From an uncultured Alphaproteobacteria bacterium (lineage in GTDB: Bacteria; Pseudomonadota; Alphaproteobacteria; UBA11222), in contig CAMYID010000016.1 of assembly GCA_947258435.1 (NCBI GenBank), forward strand, positions 124,001-188,000: 64,000 nt of DNA, in the 5' to 3' direction. A program made the translations under genes and the position numbers. How positions within the stretch are numbered: the stretch's first letter is position 1; the number at the start of each line of letters is the position of its first letter. This document shows positions 9,746 to 20,800 of this stretch, in pieces. Under the pieces are notes generated by a model. The model did not search any database and was not told where the DNA came from. It saw nothing but the letters and a program-made list of their open reading frames with translations.

Positions 9746-10777
9746 CTAGAAACTGGCCTGTGTGACAAGGCCCTCGGCATCGGGGCTGGACTTCACCATA
9801 CCTTCCAGGGGAAATCCCTGTTCGGGCAAATCCGGTATCTTCATCTCAGGTTCTTTCTGTGCGGGCGGTGTCTTGCTGTCGCTGCCTTCACCGTCCTGAG
9901 GGGCCATCTGCATCTGCCCGTTATCCCCGTCCGACACAGGCTCCGCTGCCGGCATGTCATCGTCGGGGAAATCGAAATCGGGCAACTGATTGAAATCGGC
10001 CGCGCCATCGCGAATTTCATCATTGATGCTTTGACGATAAAGGCTGCGCACCGCCGCATAATAATCAACCGATGTCCGCTCCAGCTCGTCAATCTCGTCG
10101 ATGACCTGATGCCGGACATCAACAAGATCGGTCGCGAATATCGCACCATCGATCACTAGTTCGTCACGCAAGGCATAGTCGACCGGATTGGTCAGCCGGT
10201 CGACCACAAAACCAACCGCGTCACGCGGCGGCAACGGCCCGAGCAGCGGCCACATCAGGTAAGGCCCTTCCGGAATCCCCCAATAACCGAGCGTCTGCGC
10301 AAAATCCTCATCATGCCGCGCCAGTCCCAGCTCCTCCGCCGGGTCGAAAAATCCGAAAAATCCAATCGTTGTATTGATGGCAAATCGTGAAATAGTGATC
10401 CCGGCGCGGTTCAGCTTGAATTGCAGAATATCGTTCAGCAGAACCACCGGCGTTTCGAGATTGTCCAGAAAGTCTGTGACAGAGCGGCGCGCGCCAAGCG
10501 GTAATACTTCGCGATAAGCTATCGCCGTCGGACGCAAAAGTGCTTTATCAAGGCCGACATTGAACTCAAAGATCACGCGATTCACAGGCTCAAACGGGTC
10601 ATTGACGTCATCCGCCCGGACATCATCCGTAAATCGCACTTCTTCATCCGATTGCGCGATTGCATCGCCTGCGGCGGGTGCTTGCGCGGCCGCGACATTG
10701 ATGGCGACCAGGGCTAGAGAACCGCCTGCCAGGCCAGTCATCATTATCCGCCGACAAAGATCAAACATATGCCGCAT
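9746..10777 (-). CDS. mlaA: MlaA/VacJ-family outer-membrane lipid asymmetry protein
   Basis: The 343-residue product contains the MlaA core: DPFEPVNRVIFEFNVGLDKALLRP, LNDILQFKLNRAGITISRFAINTTIGFFGFFDPA, DFAQTLGYWGIPEGPYLMWPLLGP. MlaA removes phospholipids from the outer leaflet and hands them to MlaC. The N-terminus has a signal-like hydrophobic run ending VAAAQA but no cysteine in a lipobox, unlike the E. coli lipoprotein; the only LGGC-like string lies before the hydrophobic run and is an unlikely lipobox. The C-terminal 80 residues are acidic and Pro-rich, probably disordered. The start at 10777 places the signal peptide sensibly, but 10768 is equally possible. Confidence 0.88.
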   Translation of the reverse strand: MRHMFDLCRRIMMTGLAGGSLALVAINVAAAQAPAAGDAIAQSDEEVRFTDDVRADDVNDPFEPVNRVIFEFNVGLDKALLRPTAIAYREVLPLGARRSVTDFLDNLETPVVLLNDILQFKLNRAGITISRFAINTTIGFFGFFDPAEELGLARHDEDFAQTLGYWGIPEGPYLMWPLLGPLPPRDAVGFVVDRLTNPVDYALRDELVIDGAIFATDLVDVRHQVIDEIDELERTSVDYYAAVRSLYRQSINDEIRDGAADFNQLPDFDFPDDDMPAAEPVSDGDNGQMQMAPQDGEGSDSKTPPAQKEPEMKIPDLPEQGFPLEGMVKSSPDAEGLVTQASF

Positions 10778-11306
10778 TACCCGTACTGCTCCCCTCGACC
10801 TGCTGGCCATAGCGCAACCACCAAGCATTACCACCAACCCCGGTCCGGTACCATCTGCACGTTACAGGCCGCACGCGGCAAATACCCCGATACCGGGTTC
10901 TAAATACCCCAACCGTCTACCTATACCAAATTCACGCATAACGCATTAATACAGCGCTCATTAGGCGAGCATGGTAGCTGATATTGTCAAATGCAGGGCA
11001 ACCTCATCTCATCGCGACAGGCGAATAATGCTCTGCCAGCGCCACAACAGGTGCGAATGTGCGCGGCCCACGACAAGAGCGCAACTGACAATTGACGCGA
11101 TTGTGACCAAATTACGCGAATTGTTGCTATTTTGCTGCTCCGGAAAAATTCACGGCGCACTTTGATCCCCTGAAAAACCGCCCGAAAGGCCCGGAATACC
11201 GCCAGATCCAACGCAGCAAAAAAGATGTGTTGAAACATAAATATATCTTTATGTATAAAACACAAAATCAGACTGCCCCCGCATAGGCAGTGGAAAAGGT
11301 GATTTC
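10778..11306. other. Intergenic region between mlaA and the methionine-cycle operon
   Basis: This 530-base gap separates divergent transcripts. No convincing gene is seen in it; short open frames lack ribosome sites and recognisable sequence. It must carry the mlaA promoter on one side and the promoter of the SahR-like operon on the other. The only strong element is the palindrome at 11235-11254. Confidence 0.6.
11235..11254. promoter_or_regulatory. SahR-type palindromic operator candidate
   Basis: The 20-base sequence ACATAAATATATCTTTATGT is an inverted repeat matching at nine of ten positions per arm, located 53 bases before the GTG start of an ArsR/methyltransferase regulator. SahR proteins control methionine-cycle genes from AT-rich palindromes and sense S-adenosylhomocysteine. 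The palindrome is probably the autoregulatory site for this regulator and for metF-metH. Confidence 0.65.
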
Positions 11307-12290
11307 GTGGATATCTTGCTGACAGGATTGCGCGCAGCGGCCGAGCCGACTCGCTTACGGATATTGGCGCTGCTGTCCCATGGGGAGCTGACGGTGTCGG
11401 AGCTGACGCGCATCCTTGGCCAAAGCCAGCCCCGTGTCAGCCGGCATCTCAAACTATTGTGCGATGCCGGGCTTGCCACGCGCATTCCCGAGGGCACCTG
11501 GGCCTTTTACCGTCTGGCCGAGGACGGACCCAACCAGCATCTGGTGGAAGCTCTGGCCGGGCTGTTGCCGCACCAGGATGAGGGTATGTCGCCCGATCGC
11601 ACCCGGCTTGCCGAGGTCAAGCAGGAACGCGCCCGCCAGGCAGCCGATTATTTTCGCAAGAACGCCGATAAATGGGACAATATCCGTTCATTGCATGTCT
11701 CCGAACAGGCTGTCGAGGCCATGATGTGCGACATGCTCGGTCATCGTCATTTTGCGCATGTTCTGGACTTGGGGACAGGGACCGGCCAGGTTCTGCGGCT
11801 GATGGCCGACCGGGCGGACAAGGCGACGGGCATAGATTTCAGCCGCGAAATGCTGGCGCTCGCGCGTACCAATCTCGAGGCGGCCGATTGCCACAATGCG
11901 CAGGTCAGGCTGGCGGAAATTCAAAGCCTGCCCTTGCCCGATAATTGCGCCGATCTGGTCACCATTCATCAGGTACTGCACTATCTTGACGATCCTGCCA
12001 TTGCCCTGCGCGAGGCGGCACGGGTGCTTCAGCCCGACGGGCGCATTCTGCTTGTGGATTTTGCCCCCCATGACATTGAAAAGCTGCGCGAGGAACATGC
12101 CCACCGGCGGCTGGGCTTCTCGGAAGCCGAGGTTGGGCGCTGGTGCGGAAATGCAGGATTGACGGTGACCGAGGTGCGCCATCTGCCGCCTGCATCCGCC
12201 GAGGGGCTGACGGTTTCCCTATGGCTTGCCATGCGCGGCAGCAACAAGACACAGCGCGATTGCGATGAATTACAGGAGGCCTCTGCGTGA
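11307..12290 (+). CDS. SahR-like ArsR-family regulator fused to a SAM-dependent methyltransferase domain
   Basis: The 327-residue protein joins an N-terminal ArsR winged helix (EPTRLRILALLSHGELTVSELTRILGQSQPRVSRHLKLL, residues 13-51) to a Rossmann methyltransferase domain with the SAM loop VLDLGTGTGQVL near residue 152 and the later motif CADLVTIHQVLHYLDDP. Proteins of this build head methionine-cycle regulons in alphaproteobacteria and bind SAH/SAM as effectors; whether the domain also methylates anything is unknown. The start is GTG 11307, preceded by AAAGGTGA. Its stop overlaps the metF start (GTGA), so it is the first gene of an operon with metF and both metH parts, behind the palindrome at 11235. 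Confidence 0.85.
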   Translation: MDILLTGLRAAAEPTRLRILALLSHGELTVSELTRILGQSQPRVSRHLKLLCDAGLATRIPEGTWAFYRLAEDGPNQHLVEALAGLLPHQDEGMSPDRTRLAEVKQERARQAADYFRKNADKWDNIRSLHVSEQAVEAMMCDMLGHRHFAHVLDLGTGTGQVLRLMADRADKATGIDFSREMLALARTNLEAADCHNAQVRLAEIQSLPLPDNCADLVTIHQVLHYLDDPAIALREAARVLQPDGRILLVDFAPHDIEKLREEHAHRRLGFSEAEVGRWCGNAGLTVTEVRHLPPASAEGLTVSLWLAMRGSNKTQRDCDELQEASA

Positions 12291-13246
12291 GTTTGCAGCA
12301 GACAGAAAAAAGCGAGAGAGAAGAACCCGGATCCGCCTGGATTCTGAGCGCGAAGGACGCGCTCGATTCGGCACGCGCGGGGGATATGACGGTCTCGTTC
12401 GAGTTCTTCCCGCCCAAAACCCCCCAGATGGAGGAAACGCTCTGGCGTTCGATCACCCGGCTTGCCCCCTTTCAGCCCGAATTCGTCTCGGTGACCTACG
12501 GAGCGGGCGGATCGACCCGGCAGCGCACCCATGACACGGTCAAGCGTATCCTCGATGAGACCGCGCTTACACCGGCCGCGCATCTGACCTGCGTTGGCGC
12601 GGATCGTGGGGAGGTGGATGAGGTCATCAGGGAATACTGGCAGGCCGGAGTACGGCATATCGTTGCCCTGCGCGGCGACCCGCCGGAAGGGCAAAGCAGC
12701 TACACCCCCTATCCGGGCGGCTATGCCTATGCATCCGATCTTGTCGCGGGTATCCGCGCGGTCGGTGATTTTGAAATCAGCGTCGCCGCCTATCCCGAAG
12801 GGCATGTGGATGCCCCTGACGCACAGGCGGAAATCGATAATCTGAAACGCAAGATCGATGCGGGCGCGACCCGCGCGATCACGCAGTTCTTTTTCGACAC
12901 CGATTGCTTTCTGCGCTATCTCGACCGTATCCGCGATGCGGGCATTACAATCCCTGTCGTGCCCGGTATCATGCCGGTGACGAATTTCGCCGGTGCCAGC
13001 CGCATGGCAAAAATGAATGGCGCCTCGGTTCCAGAATGGTTCGCCAACCTGTTTGACGGGCTGGAACAGGAAACTGAAACTCGAAAGCTCATCGCCGCCA
13101 TCGCAGCCGCCGAGCAATGCGTCCGTTTACGTGCCCACGGGGTGCATGATTTTCATTTCTATACGCTGAACCGCGCCGATCTGACCTATGCGCTGTGCCA
13201 TATACTGGGGTTGCGCGCCAATGCAGAGAAGGAGCCTGTAAAATGA
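12287..13246 (+). CDS. metF: Methylenetetrahydrofolate reductase
   Basis: The product has 319 residues and catalyses FAD-dependent reduction of 5,10-methylene-THF to 5-methyl-THF, the methyl donor for methionine synthase. The family signature is visible: [18 protein letters not shown] near residue 35, then [42 protein letters not shown] and AYPEGH. The first 34 residues are an extra, probably flexible leader. The GTG start overlaps the upstream stop by four bases, with AGGAGG eight bases before it. Its own stop overlaps the next start (ATGA). This tight coupling indicates that the reductase and synthase are made together. Confidence 0.95.
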   Translation: MSLQQTEKSEREEPGSAWILSAKDALDSARAGDMTVSFEFFPPKTPQMEETLWRSITRLAPFQPEFVSVTYGAGGSTRQRTHDTVKRILDETALTPAAHLTCVGADRGEVDEVIREYWQAGVRHIVALRGDPPEGQSSYTPYPGGYAYASDLVAGIRAVGDFEISVAAYPEGHVDAPDAQAEIDNLKRKIDAGATRAITQFFFDTDCFLRYLDRIRDAGITIPVVPGIMPVTNFAGASRMAKMNGASVPEWFANLFDGLEQETETRKLIAAIAAAEQCVRLRAHGVHDFHFYTLNRADLTYALCHILGLRANAEKEPVK

Positions 13247-14340
13247 CCGCAGACAGAACCTCACGTATCAACGCCCTGCAACAGGCCTTGAAAGAGCGGA
13301 TTCTGGTCATCGACGGTGCGATGGGCACGATGATACAGAATCATGAGCTGACCGAAGCCGATTACCGCCAGGAACGGTTCGTCGACCATGATCACGATTT
13401 GAAGGGTAATGGCGACCTGCTATGCCTGACCCAGCCCGATATCATTGCCGGCATTCATCAGCAGTTCCTCGATGCGGGTGCCGATATTCTGATTACCAAC
13501 ACCTTCAGCGCAACGACCATCGCACAGGGCGATTACGGGCTCACGCATCTTGTCAGTGAACTCAATGAAAGTGCCGCGCGGCTGGCGCGCAAGGTGGCGG
13601 ACCGGCAGACCGAACAGACTCCGGACAAGCCGCGCTGGGTCGCCGGCGGGATCGGCCCGACCAACCGGACAGCCACCATCTCCCCCGACGTAAACGATCC
13701 CGCCTTCCGCAATATCTCCTTCGATGAACTGCGCGACGCCTATCTGGAAGCGGCGCGCGCGCTTGTCGCGGGGGGCGTCGATATTCTGCTGATCGAAACC
13801 GTGTTCGACACGCTGAACTGCAAAGCCGCTATTTTCGCGCTTGAATTACTGTTTGAGGAGCTTGGCGAGCGGCTGCCGGTATTGATTTCAGGCACGATTA
13901 CCGACCGCTCAGGCCGGACGCTGACCGGTCAGACACCGGAAGCATTCTGGAATTCCATACGTCATGCGCAATCGCTTGCCATGGGACTGAACTGTGCGCT
14001 GGGGGCAGAGGAGATGCGCCCCCACATCGCCGAACTGTCGCGGGTCGCCGACTGCTATATCAGCGCCTATCCCAATGCGGGCTTGCCGAACGGCTTTGGC
14101 GGCTATGACGAAACGCCTGAAACGACTGCCGGCCATATCGCCGAATGGGCGAATGCCGGGCTTCTCAATCTGGTGGGCGGATGCTGCGGCACCACCCCTG
14201 ATCACATTCGCGCCATCGCGCAGGCGGTGGCCGGCATCCCGCCACGCAAGCCTGCCGACCCGCAGCGCACAATGCGCCTGTCCGGGCTCGAACCCTTCAC
14301 CTTTCCTGTTGAAAACTCCGCCACAGAGGTACGTGCGTAA
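13243..14340 (+). CDS. metH: Methionine synthase, homocysteine-binding subunit (N-terminal part of split MetH)
   Basis: At 365 residues this corresponds to the homocysteine-binding barrel of cobalamin-dependent methionine synthase. It opens with [13 protein letters not shown] and has the zinc cysteines in GLNCALG and in the [10 protein letters not shown] motif near residue 325, which activate homocysteine thiolate. Full-length MetH is a single chain of about 1230 residues in E. coli; here the barrel ends with its own stop and the remaining domains follow in the next gene. The total of both parts (365 + 883) equals the usual length, so this is a clean split and not a frameshift. The start overlaps the metF stop. 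Confidence 0.93.
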   Translation: MTADRTSRINALQQALKERILVIDGAMGTMIQNHELTEADYRQERFVDHDHDLKGNGDLLCLTQPDIIAGIHQQFLDAGADILITNTFSATTIAQGDYGLTHLVSELNESAARLARKVADRQTEQTPDKPRWVAGGIGPTNRTATISPDVNDPAFRNISFDELRDAYLEAARALVAGGVDILLIETVFDTLNCKAAIFALELLFEELGERLPVLISGTITDRSGRTLTGQTPEAFWNSIRHAQSLAMGLNCALGAEEMRPHIAELSRVADCYISAYPNAGLPNGFGGYDETPETTAGHIAEWANAGLLNLVGGCCGTTPDHIRAIAQAVAGIPPRKPADPQRTMRLSGLEPFTFPVENSATEVRA

Positions 14341-16992
14341 ATGTTACCAACTTTTGTCAATATCGGTGAGCGGACCAACATCACAGGGTCCGCCAAATTC
14401 AAAAAACTGATCCTTGACGGCGATTTTGATGCCGCCCTGGCCGTCGCCCGGCAGCAGGTGGAAAACGGCGCCCAGATCATCGATGTCAACATGGATGAAG
14501 GGCTGCTCGATTCCGAGGCGGCCATGGTGCGTTTCCTTAGCCTGATCGCGTCGGAGCCCGAAATCAGCCGCGTCCCGGTGATGATCGATTCATCGAAATG
14601 GTCGGTGATCGAGGCGGGCCTCAAATGCGTTCAGGGCAAATCCATCGTCAACTCGATCAGCCTGAAGGAAGGTGAGGAAATCTTTCTGGAGCAGGCAATA
14701 ACAATCCGGCGCTATGGCGCGGCAACCGTCGTCATGGCCTTTGACGAGGCGGGACAGGCGGACACCGCCGACCGCAAATATGAAATTTGCGAACGTTCCT
14801 ACCGGCTGCTGACCGGGAAAGCGGGGTTTCCGCCCGAGGATATCATTTTCGACCCCAATATTTTCGCAGTCGCCACCGGGATTGAGGAACACAACAATTA
14901 CGCGGTCGACTTTTTCAACGCAACGCGGCGGATCAAGCAGAACCTGCCCCACTGCCGCGTCTCGGGGGGCGTATCCAACGTCTCCTTTTCCTTTCGCGGC
15001 AATAACCGGGTGCGCGAGGCCATGCATTCGGTGTTCCTTTATCACGGTATCAGAGCCGGACTTGATATGGGCATCGTCAATGCCGGACAGCTCACCGTCT
15101 ATGCGGACATCCCGCCCGAGCTTCTGGAACGGGTTGAGGATGTCATTCTGAACCGCCGCGACGATGCCACCGAAAGACTGCTTGAGATCGCCGATGAGTA
15201 TCGCGGCGACAATGTGAAGAAAGCGGCGGCTGACCTTGCCTGGCGCGAGCGGCCGGTCAATGATCGGCTCGAACATGCGTTGGTGAAGGGAATTACCGAA
15301 TTCATCATTGAAGATACGGAGGAAGCCCGCTGCGCCGCCAGCCGCCCGATCGAGGTGATCGAAGGCCCGCTCATGCAGGGGATGAACACCGTCGGCGATT
15401 TATTCGGCGCGGGTAAGATGTTTCTGCCCCAGGTCGTCAAGAGCGCGCGTGTCATGAAGCAGGCTGTTGCCCATCTGACACCTTTCATGGAGCGCGAGCG
15501 GGAGGAATCGGGCGCCGCGGAAGATGCCAATGGCAAAATCATCATGGCGACGGTGAAGGGCGATGTTCACGATATCGGCAAGAATATCGTCGGCGTCGTG
15601 CTGCAATGTAACAATTATCAGGTGATCGATCTGGGGGTTATGGTGCCCGCGGACAAAATCCTTGATGCCGCGGCCGAAGAAAAGGCCGACATTATCGGCC
15701 TGTCCGGGCTGATCACGCCGAGCCTTGACGAAATGTGCACCGTAGCCGCGGAAATGCAGCGGCGTAAGATGCAAATTCCGCTGTTGATCGGCGGCGCAAC
15801 GACAAGCAAGGTGCACACCGCCGTCAAGATCGCCCCCAATTACAGCAACAGTCAGGCCGTCTATGTGCCCGACGCATCGCGCGCGGTGTCGGTGGTCAGT
15901 GATCTGATCGATGAAAAGCGCGGCAGCGACATGATAACCGCCATCCGCAGCGAATATGCGCAACTGCGCGACCGTCACGCGCAGGCCGATCGCGATACCC
16001 GCCGCTCATCCCTTCCCCAGGCACGCGAGAACCGCGTCAAAATCGACTGGAACGGCTATAACGCACCAAAGCCGACATTCCTGGGACTGAAAACATTCGA
16101 CGACTATCCGCTGGAGCGGCTTGTTGAACGGATCGACTGGAGCCCGTTTTTCCATACCTGGGAATTGCAGGGCAGCTATCCCAAAATCCTGACAGACAAG
16201 ACAGTTGGCGAAGCCGCGCAGAATCTTTTCCATGATGCGCGGGCCATGCTGGACCGGATCGTCGCGGAAAAATGGTTTCGTCCCCGCGCGGTGATCGGTT
16301 TCTGGCCCGCCAGCGCACAAGTCGATGATATCATTCTTTATACAGATGAAAGCCGGCAGACGGAACTGCAGCGGCTGCATTTCCTGCGCCAGCAGATGCA
16401 GCGCAAAAACAGCCGCGCGAATTTCTGCCTGTCCGATTTCGTGGCACCGACAGGCAGCGGCGTGTCCGACTATCTGGGTGGTTTCGCGGTGACGGCGGGC
16501 GAAGGCATCGACGAAGCGGTGGCGAAATTCGACGCAGCCCAGGACGACTACAACGCCATCATGGTGAAGGCGCTGGCCGACCGGCTGGCCGAAGCGTTCG
16601 CTGAACATATGCATGAACGGGTAAGGCGCGAATTCTGGGGTTATGCCGCAGCGGAAGATCTGGATAATGAGGCGCTGATCGCCGAACAGTATCAGGGCAT
16701 CCGTCCCGCTCCCGGTTACCCCGCCTGCCCCGATCATACCGAAAAACGGCTGCTGTTCGAGTTGCTCGATGCGGAACGGAAGGCCGGCATCCGGCTGAGC
16801 GAGAATTTCGCCATGCTGCCGGCCTCATCGGTCAGCGGCTTTTATTTCAGCCATCCCGACAGCTGCTATTTCGGTGTCGGCCGGATCGATAAGGATCAGG
16901 TCACCGACTATGCCGCCCGCAAAGGCGAGGATATCGCCGAAATCGAACGCTGGCTCGCCCCCAATCTCAATTATGAGCGGGGGTCTGGCTGA
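14341..16992 (+). CDS. metH: Methionine synthase, folate/cobalamin/reactivation subunit (C-terminal part of split MetH)
   Basis: The 883-residue protein begins directly after the stop codon of the homocysteine-binding part. It has a pterin-binding barrel from residue 1 ([20 protein letters not shown], then [17 protein letters not shown]), a cobalamin cap and Rossmann domain with the DxHxxG motif at Asp408-Val-His410 ([14 protein letters not shown]), where His410 is the lower ligand of B12, and the C-terminal SAM-binding reactivation domain ([16 protein letters not shown], then [20 protein letters not shown]). It transfers methyl from methyl-THF through cobalamin to homocysteine held by the partner subunit. 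Keeping the reactivation domain implies in-chain repair of oxidised cobalamin. Similar split MetH genes occur in other alphaproteobacteria. Confidence 0.94.
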   Translation: MLPTFVNIGERTNITGSAKFKKLILDGDFDAALAVARQQVENGAQIIDVNMDEGLLDSEAAMVRFLSLIASEPEISRVPVMIDSSKWSVIEAGLKCVQGKSIVNSISLKEGEEIFLEQAITIRRYGAATVVMAFDEAGQADTADRKYEICERSYRLLTGKAGFPPEDIIFDPNIFAVATGIEEHNNYAVDFFNATRRIKQNLPHCRVSGGVSNVSFSFRGNNRVREAMHSVFLYHGIRAGLDMGIVNAGQLTVYADIPPELLERVEDVILNRRDDATERLLEIADEYRGDNVKKAAADLAWRERPVNDRLEHALVKGITEFIIEDTEEARCAASRPIEVIEGPLMQGMNTVGDLFGAGKMFLPQVVKSARVMKQAVAHLTPFMEREREESGAAEDANGKIIMATVKGDVHDIGKNIVGVVLQCNNYQVIDLGVMVPADKILDAAAEEKADIIGLSGLITPSLDEMCTVAAEMQRRKMQIPLLIGGATTSKVHTAVKIAPNYSNSQAVYVPDASRAVSVVSDLIDEKRGSDMITAIRSEYAQLRDRHAQADRDTRRSSLPQARENRVKIDWNGYNAPKPTFLGLKTFDDYPLERLVERIDWSPFFHTWELQGSYPKILTDKTVGEAAQNLFHDARAMLDRIVAEKWFRPRAVIGFWPASAQVDDIILYTDESRQTELQRLHFLRQQMQRKNSRANFCLSDFVAPTGSGVSDYLGGFAVTAGEGIDEAVAKFDAAQDDYNAIMVKALADRLAEAFAEHMHERVRREFWGYAAAEDLDNEALIAEQYQGIRPAPGYPACPDHTEKRLLFELLDAERKAGIRLSENFAMLPASSVSGFYFSHPDSCYFGVGRIDKDQVTDYAARKGEDIAEIERWLAPNLNYERGSG

Positions 16993-17003
16993 CGCGCGGA
17001 AAA

Positions 17004-17022
17004 GGCCGGACACAAGCCGGCC
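17004..17022 (-). terminator. Intrinsic terminator for the small minus-strand gene at 17041
   Basis: On the minus strand GGCCGG pairs with CCGGCC around a seven-base loop and is followed by TTTTCC. It lies 18 bases after the stop codon of the 26-codon gene. On the plus strand the same hairpin sits 12 bases past metH and may act there too. Confidence 0.6.
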
Positions 17023-17040
17023 GTACCACGGGCTGAAGCG

Positions 17041-17121
17041 CTAGAAGCTGGCAATGACAAAAGCACCAAGAAATCCGAATGCCAAAGCGACGAGCGCATG
17101 CCGAAAAGCTTCGGTAATCAT
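17041..17121 (-). CDS. Putative 26-residue membrane peptide
   Basis: A short frame encodes a peptide opening MITEAFRHALVALAFGF and ending FVIASF: a small polar head followed by one hydrophobic span. The start codon has a strong GGGAGGGAG ribosome site at good spacing, and the frame ends just before a hairpin with a T-run. Start, ribosome site, hydrophobic span and terminator together make a real gene likely, although peptides this short cannot be identified by family. It stands alone between metH and the PilZ gene, transcribed against both. The 244 bases upstream hold its promoter and that of the PilZ gene; I see no other gene there. Confidence 0.5.
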   Translation of the reverse strand: MITEAFRHALVALAFGFLGAFVIASF

Positions 17122-17365
17122 GTCTCCCTCCCAAATTGCAACCCTGGCAAAACTCTGTGCAGGCAGTGATAATGATGGAGCATTACCGGAGAATTTCAAG
17201 TGGATAAATTCCCGATGAAACTCCTCCTAATGACTATTCCAATTCCGGAGCCAACACCCCGAAATCTTCAGATTTCCGCCGTCCTGCCCGCGCCGGAAAC
17301 CCCGGGTTCATGCAATAACTTCTTAACGATTCCTCGCTATTGTCGGGGGAACCAAGGGGTGTCAG

Positions 17366-17791
17366 ATGCGCAACAGGGGATTAAAACAGCTTGATCTGTT
17401 TACCGGCGAGGCGGCAACCGCGTCGACCGGTCATATTCGCGTTTCAGCCGATGAAAAGCGCCGTTTTATCCGCAACCCGGTCCCGTTGCAGATTCAGGTG
17501 ATCGCGGATGGGGACGCATTTTCTGCCCATGTCATCGATATCTCCGCGGGTGGCGCCCGGCTTGTCTGCGCGCTCGTGCCCCGCATTAATGCGGTAATTG
17601 AGCTCGATATCGCCGAATTCGGTCGCATCCGGGGGCAAGTCGTTCGCCGCTTTCCCTATAGCTTCGCGGTCGCATTCGACATTGAGGCGGAGAGACAGTC
17701 GCAACTGACGGAATGTCTTACCGCGGCAGCGGCACATACGGCGGAGGACGCGGCACCGGCACCCGGGCCCCGGCGCCATGACGCGGCCTGA
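17366..17791 (+). CDS. PilZ domain protein (probable cyclic-di-GMP receptor)
   Basis: The 141-residue protein contains one PilZ domain. The c-di-GMP-binding elements are visible: Arg32 and Arg36 in RRFIRN (RxxxR) and the later VIDISAGGARLV (D-x-S-x-G-G). A short N-terminal tail (MRNRGLKQLDLFTGE) and an Ala/Pro-rich C-terminal tail flank it, with no catalytic partner domain. Such stand-alone PilZ proteins pass c-di-GMP levels to motility, polysaccharide or cell-cycle machinery. It is a single gene, with a GGGG-rich ribosome site upstream, converging on the oxoprolinase gene. Confidence 0.88.
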   Translation: MRNRGLKQLDLFTGEAATASTGHIRVSADEKRRFIRNPVPLQIQVIADGDAFSAHVIDISAGGARLVCALVPRINAVIELDIAEFGRIRGQVVRRFPYSFAVAFDIEAERQSQLTECLTAAAAHTAEDAAPAPGPRRHDAA

Positions 17792-17821
17792 CGACAGGCG
17801 CTTTCTGCAACAAACCGCGCG

Positions 17822-20800
17822 CTAACGCCCCGGAGGCTTGCCAAATCCACCACCGCCCGGGGTTTCGATAAGAATTGCATCCCCCACACCCAGCATCGCA
17901 TGGGCGCATCCTTCCAGCGGCTCAAGGCTGCCCGTGGCGCGCCGGATGCTGTTCCTGCCCGGCACGGCATCGCAACCGCCCTGCAACCCAAAGGGCGCGA
18001 TTGTCCGCCGCATGGACAGAATACTGACCGCCATCGGCGCAAGGAAACGGATTTCGCGCACCACCCCATCGCCGCCCCGGCTGCGCCCTGCGCCCCCCGA
18101 CCCGCGCCGGATCGCAAAACGTTCGATCAGGACCGGAAACCGGCTTTCAAGGATTTCGGGATCGGTCAGCCGGGAATTTGTCATATGGGTCTGCACCGCC
18201 GACGCGCCGTCAAAATCCGGTCCGGCTCCCGCCCCGCCCGCGATCGTCTCGTAATACTGATACCGCGCATCGCCGAAGGTGAGGTTATTCATCGTCCCCT
18301 GCGCCGCCGCCATCGCTCCGAAAGCCGCAAACAGCGCATCGGTGATGGCCTGGCTGGTTTCCACATTTCCCGCCACAACCGCGGCGGGATAATCCGGGTT
18401 GAGCAGACTGCCCGCCGGCACCCGGATATCAAGCGGCTTGAGACATCCCTGATTAAGCGGAATATCGGCATCCACCATACAGCGGAAGGCGTAGAGCACA
18501 GCGGCTTTGCACACCGCAAGCGGCGCATTGAAATTGCTGTCGTCAAGTTGCGCGCTTGTGCCGCTGAAATCGACAACCGCACTTCGCGCCGCGCGATCAG
18601 GCCGCACCGCCACGGCGATCCGCGCACCATTATCAAGATGGAGCGCAAAGCTGCTCTCGGGCAAGGACGCGATTACCTGCCGCACCGCCTCTTCCGCATT
18701 GTCCTGGACATGCCGCATATAGGCCTGCACGACATCAAATCCGAAATGCGCAACCATTCGCCGCAGCTCAGCGATGCCTTTTTCGCAGGCCGCGATCTGC
18801 GCCTTGAGATCGGCGATATTCTGATCCGGATTGCGCGCAGGATAACGCCCTGCCGCCAGCAGCGCCCGCAGCGCCTCCTCCTGAAACTCACCGCCGGCAA
18901 CCAGCCTGATATTGTCGATCAGAACCCCTTCCTCGGCGACATTTCTCGAATGCGGCGGCATGGATCCCGGTGTCAGCCCGCCAATATCGGCGTGGTGACC
19001 GCGGGCGGCGACATAAAACCAGATATCGCTGCCCGCCGGATCGAATACCGGCGCAATCACGGTAATGTCGGGCAGATGCGTACCCCCCGCATAGGGGGCG
19101 TTCAGCACAAATACATCGCCGGCCGCCATCGCCGCCCCATACTGCGCGATAACCGCACGCACACTCTCGCTCATCGAACCAAGATGCACCGGCATATGCG
19201 GCGCATTGGCCGTCAAGTTACCCTCCGCGTCAAACAGCGCACAGGAGAAATCGAGCCGTTCCTTGATGTTCACCGAATGGGCGGTATTTTCCAGCGTGAA
19301 GCCCATCTGCTCGGCGATACTCATGAACAGATTATTGAAAATTTCGAGCATGACGGGATCAGCCGCCGTGCCTGTCGCCTGTTTTCGGGGCGCTGCCGCA
19401 TGACGATGCAGAACAAGCGTCCCCTCCTGGTCGCATTGCGCCGTCCAGCCCGGTTCGAGCACAATGGTGCCATGCGCCTCCACGATGATGGCAGGGCCCT
19501 GCAGCGCGGCACCGGGCACAAAGCTGTCGCGGCGGGTGACCGGCGCTTCATGCCACGCACCGCCAGAGAAAAAGCGCGTCTGACGCAGCAACTCAGGGTC
19601 CGGGGACTGCCCCTCAACCGGCCCTTCCGCCTGCACCGCTTCCGCCTGCCGGCTGATCGTTTCATTTCCGATTGCCTCGACCGAGACGGAATCGATCACA
19701 ACCTGTTGCTCGGGCTGGGTAAAGCCGAACTGTTGCCGATGCGCGGTTTCAAAACTCGCGCGCATTGCCTCTGCAGCCCCGGCCTGCACCCCAAGACAGC
19801 TATCCGCACCGCGATAGCGCAGACTGACCTCATGCACGCAACGGATCTGCGCGGTCGGAATACCCTGGGCCGCCACTTCATCGCGCGCCGCCGCCGCAAG
19901 CGTCTCGATCGCCCGATCAAGGCTTGCCACCGCCTCTGAAGATAGCGGCAGGTTGAGCGACTGCTCACGATGGGCGCGAATATCGGCAAGCCCCATGCCG
20001 TAAGCGGATAACACCCCTGCGAGCGGATGCAGGACAACCCGCTTCATGCCCAGCGCATCCGCCACAAGGCAGGCATGTTGCCCGCCCGCACCCCCGAAAC
20101 AGGCCAGGGCGTAATCGCTGACATCATAGCCGCGCTGCACCGAAATCTTCTTGATCGCCTGCGCCATGTTTTCAACAGCGATGCGCAAGAATCCATCCGC
20201 CACCTCGACCGCTTCCGTGTCGCCGCCGATCGCCTCGGCCATATCGGCGAACTGCCGGTGCACCACCGCATCGTCGAGAGGCGCCTGACCATCCGGGCCA
20301 AACAGATGCGGAAACAGGTCCGGCAGCAGTTTGCCCGTCATCACATTGGCATCGGTCACGGTCAGCGGCCCGCCGCGCCGGTAACAGGCGGGCCCCGGAT
20401 CGGCACCGGCCGATTGCGGGCCGACCCGCATCCGCGCGCCATCATAGCGCAGAACAGAGCCGCCCCCCGCCGCGACGGTATGGATGCGCATCATCGGCGC
20501 ACGCATCCGCACCCCGGCAACCAGCGTCTCGAAGGCCCGCTCATAGCTGCCATTATAATGCGATACATCGGTCGAGGTGCCGCCCATGTCGAAACCGATC
20601 AGCCTGTCAAAACCCGCCCGCGCCGCCGTCTGCACCGCACCGACGACGCCGCCTGCCGGCCCTGACAGGATCGCATCGCGTCCCTGAAAAAGCCGCGCAT
20701 CGGTCAGCCCGCCATTTGATTGCATGAACATGAGCCGGCAGCCCGGCCCGTCCTCGCCGCTGCCCTGACCGCCCGGCCCAGGTGCCAGCGCGTCTGCAAG

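Noticed and set aside
13243-16992. Frameshift or nonsense mutation in metH
   Set aside because: The break falls exactly between the homocysteine and folate domains, the second part has its own ATG, and the total length equals intact MetH. It is a natural gene split.
17900-19939. A 679-codon plus-strand open frame opposite the oxoprolinase gene
   Set aside because: High-GC codon bias leaves the opposite strand open. The translation is Arg/His/Pro-rich and without motifs, and the minus-strand gene is unmistakable.
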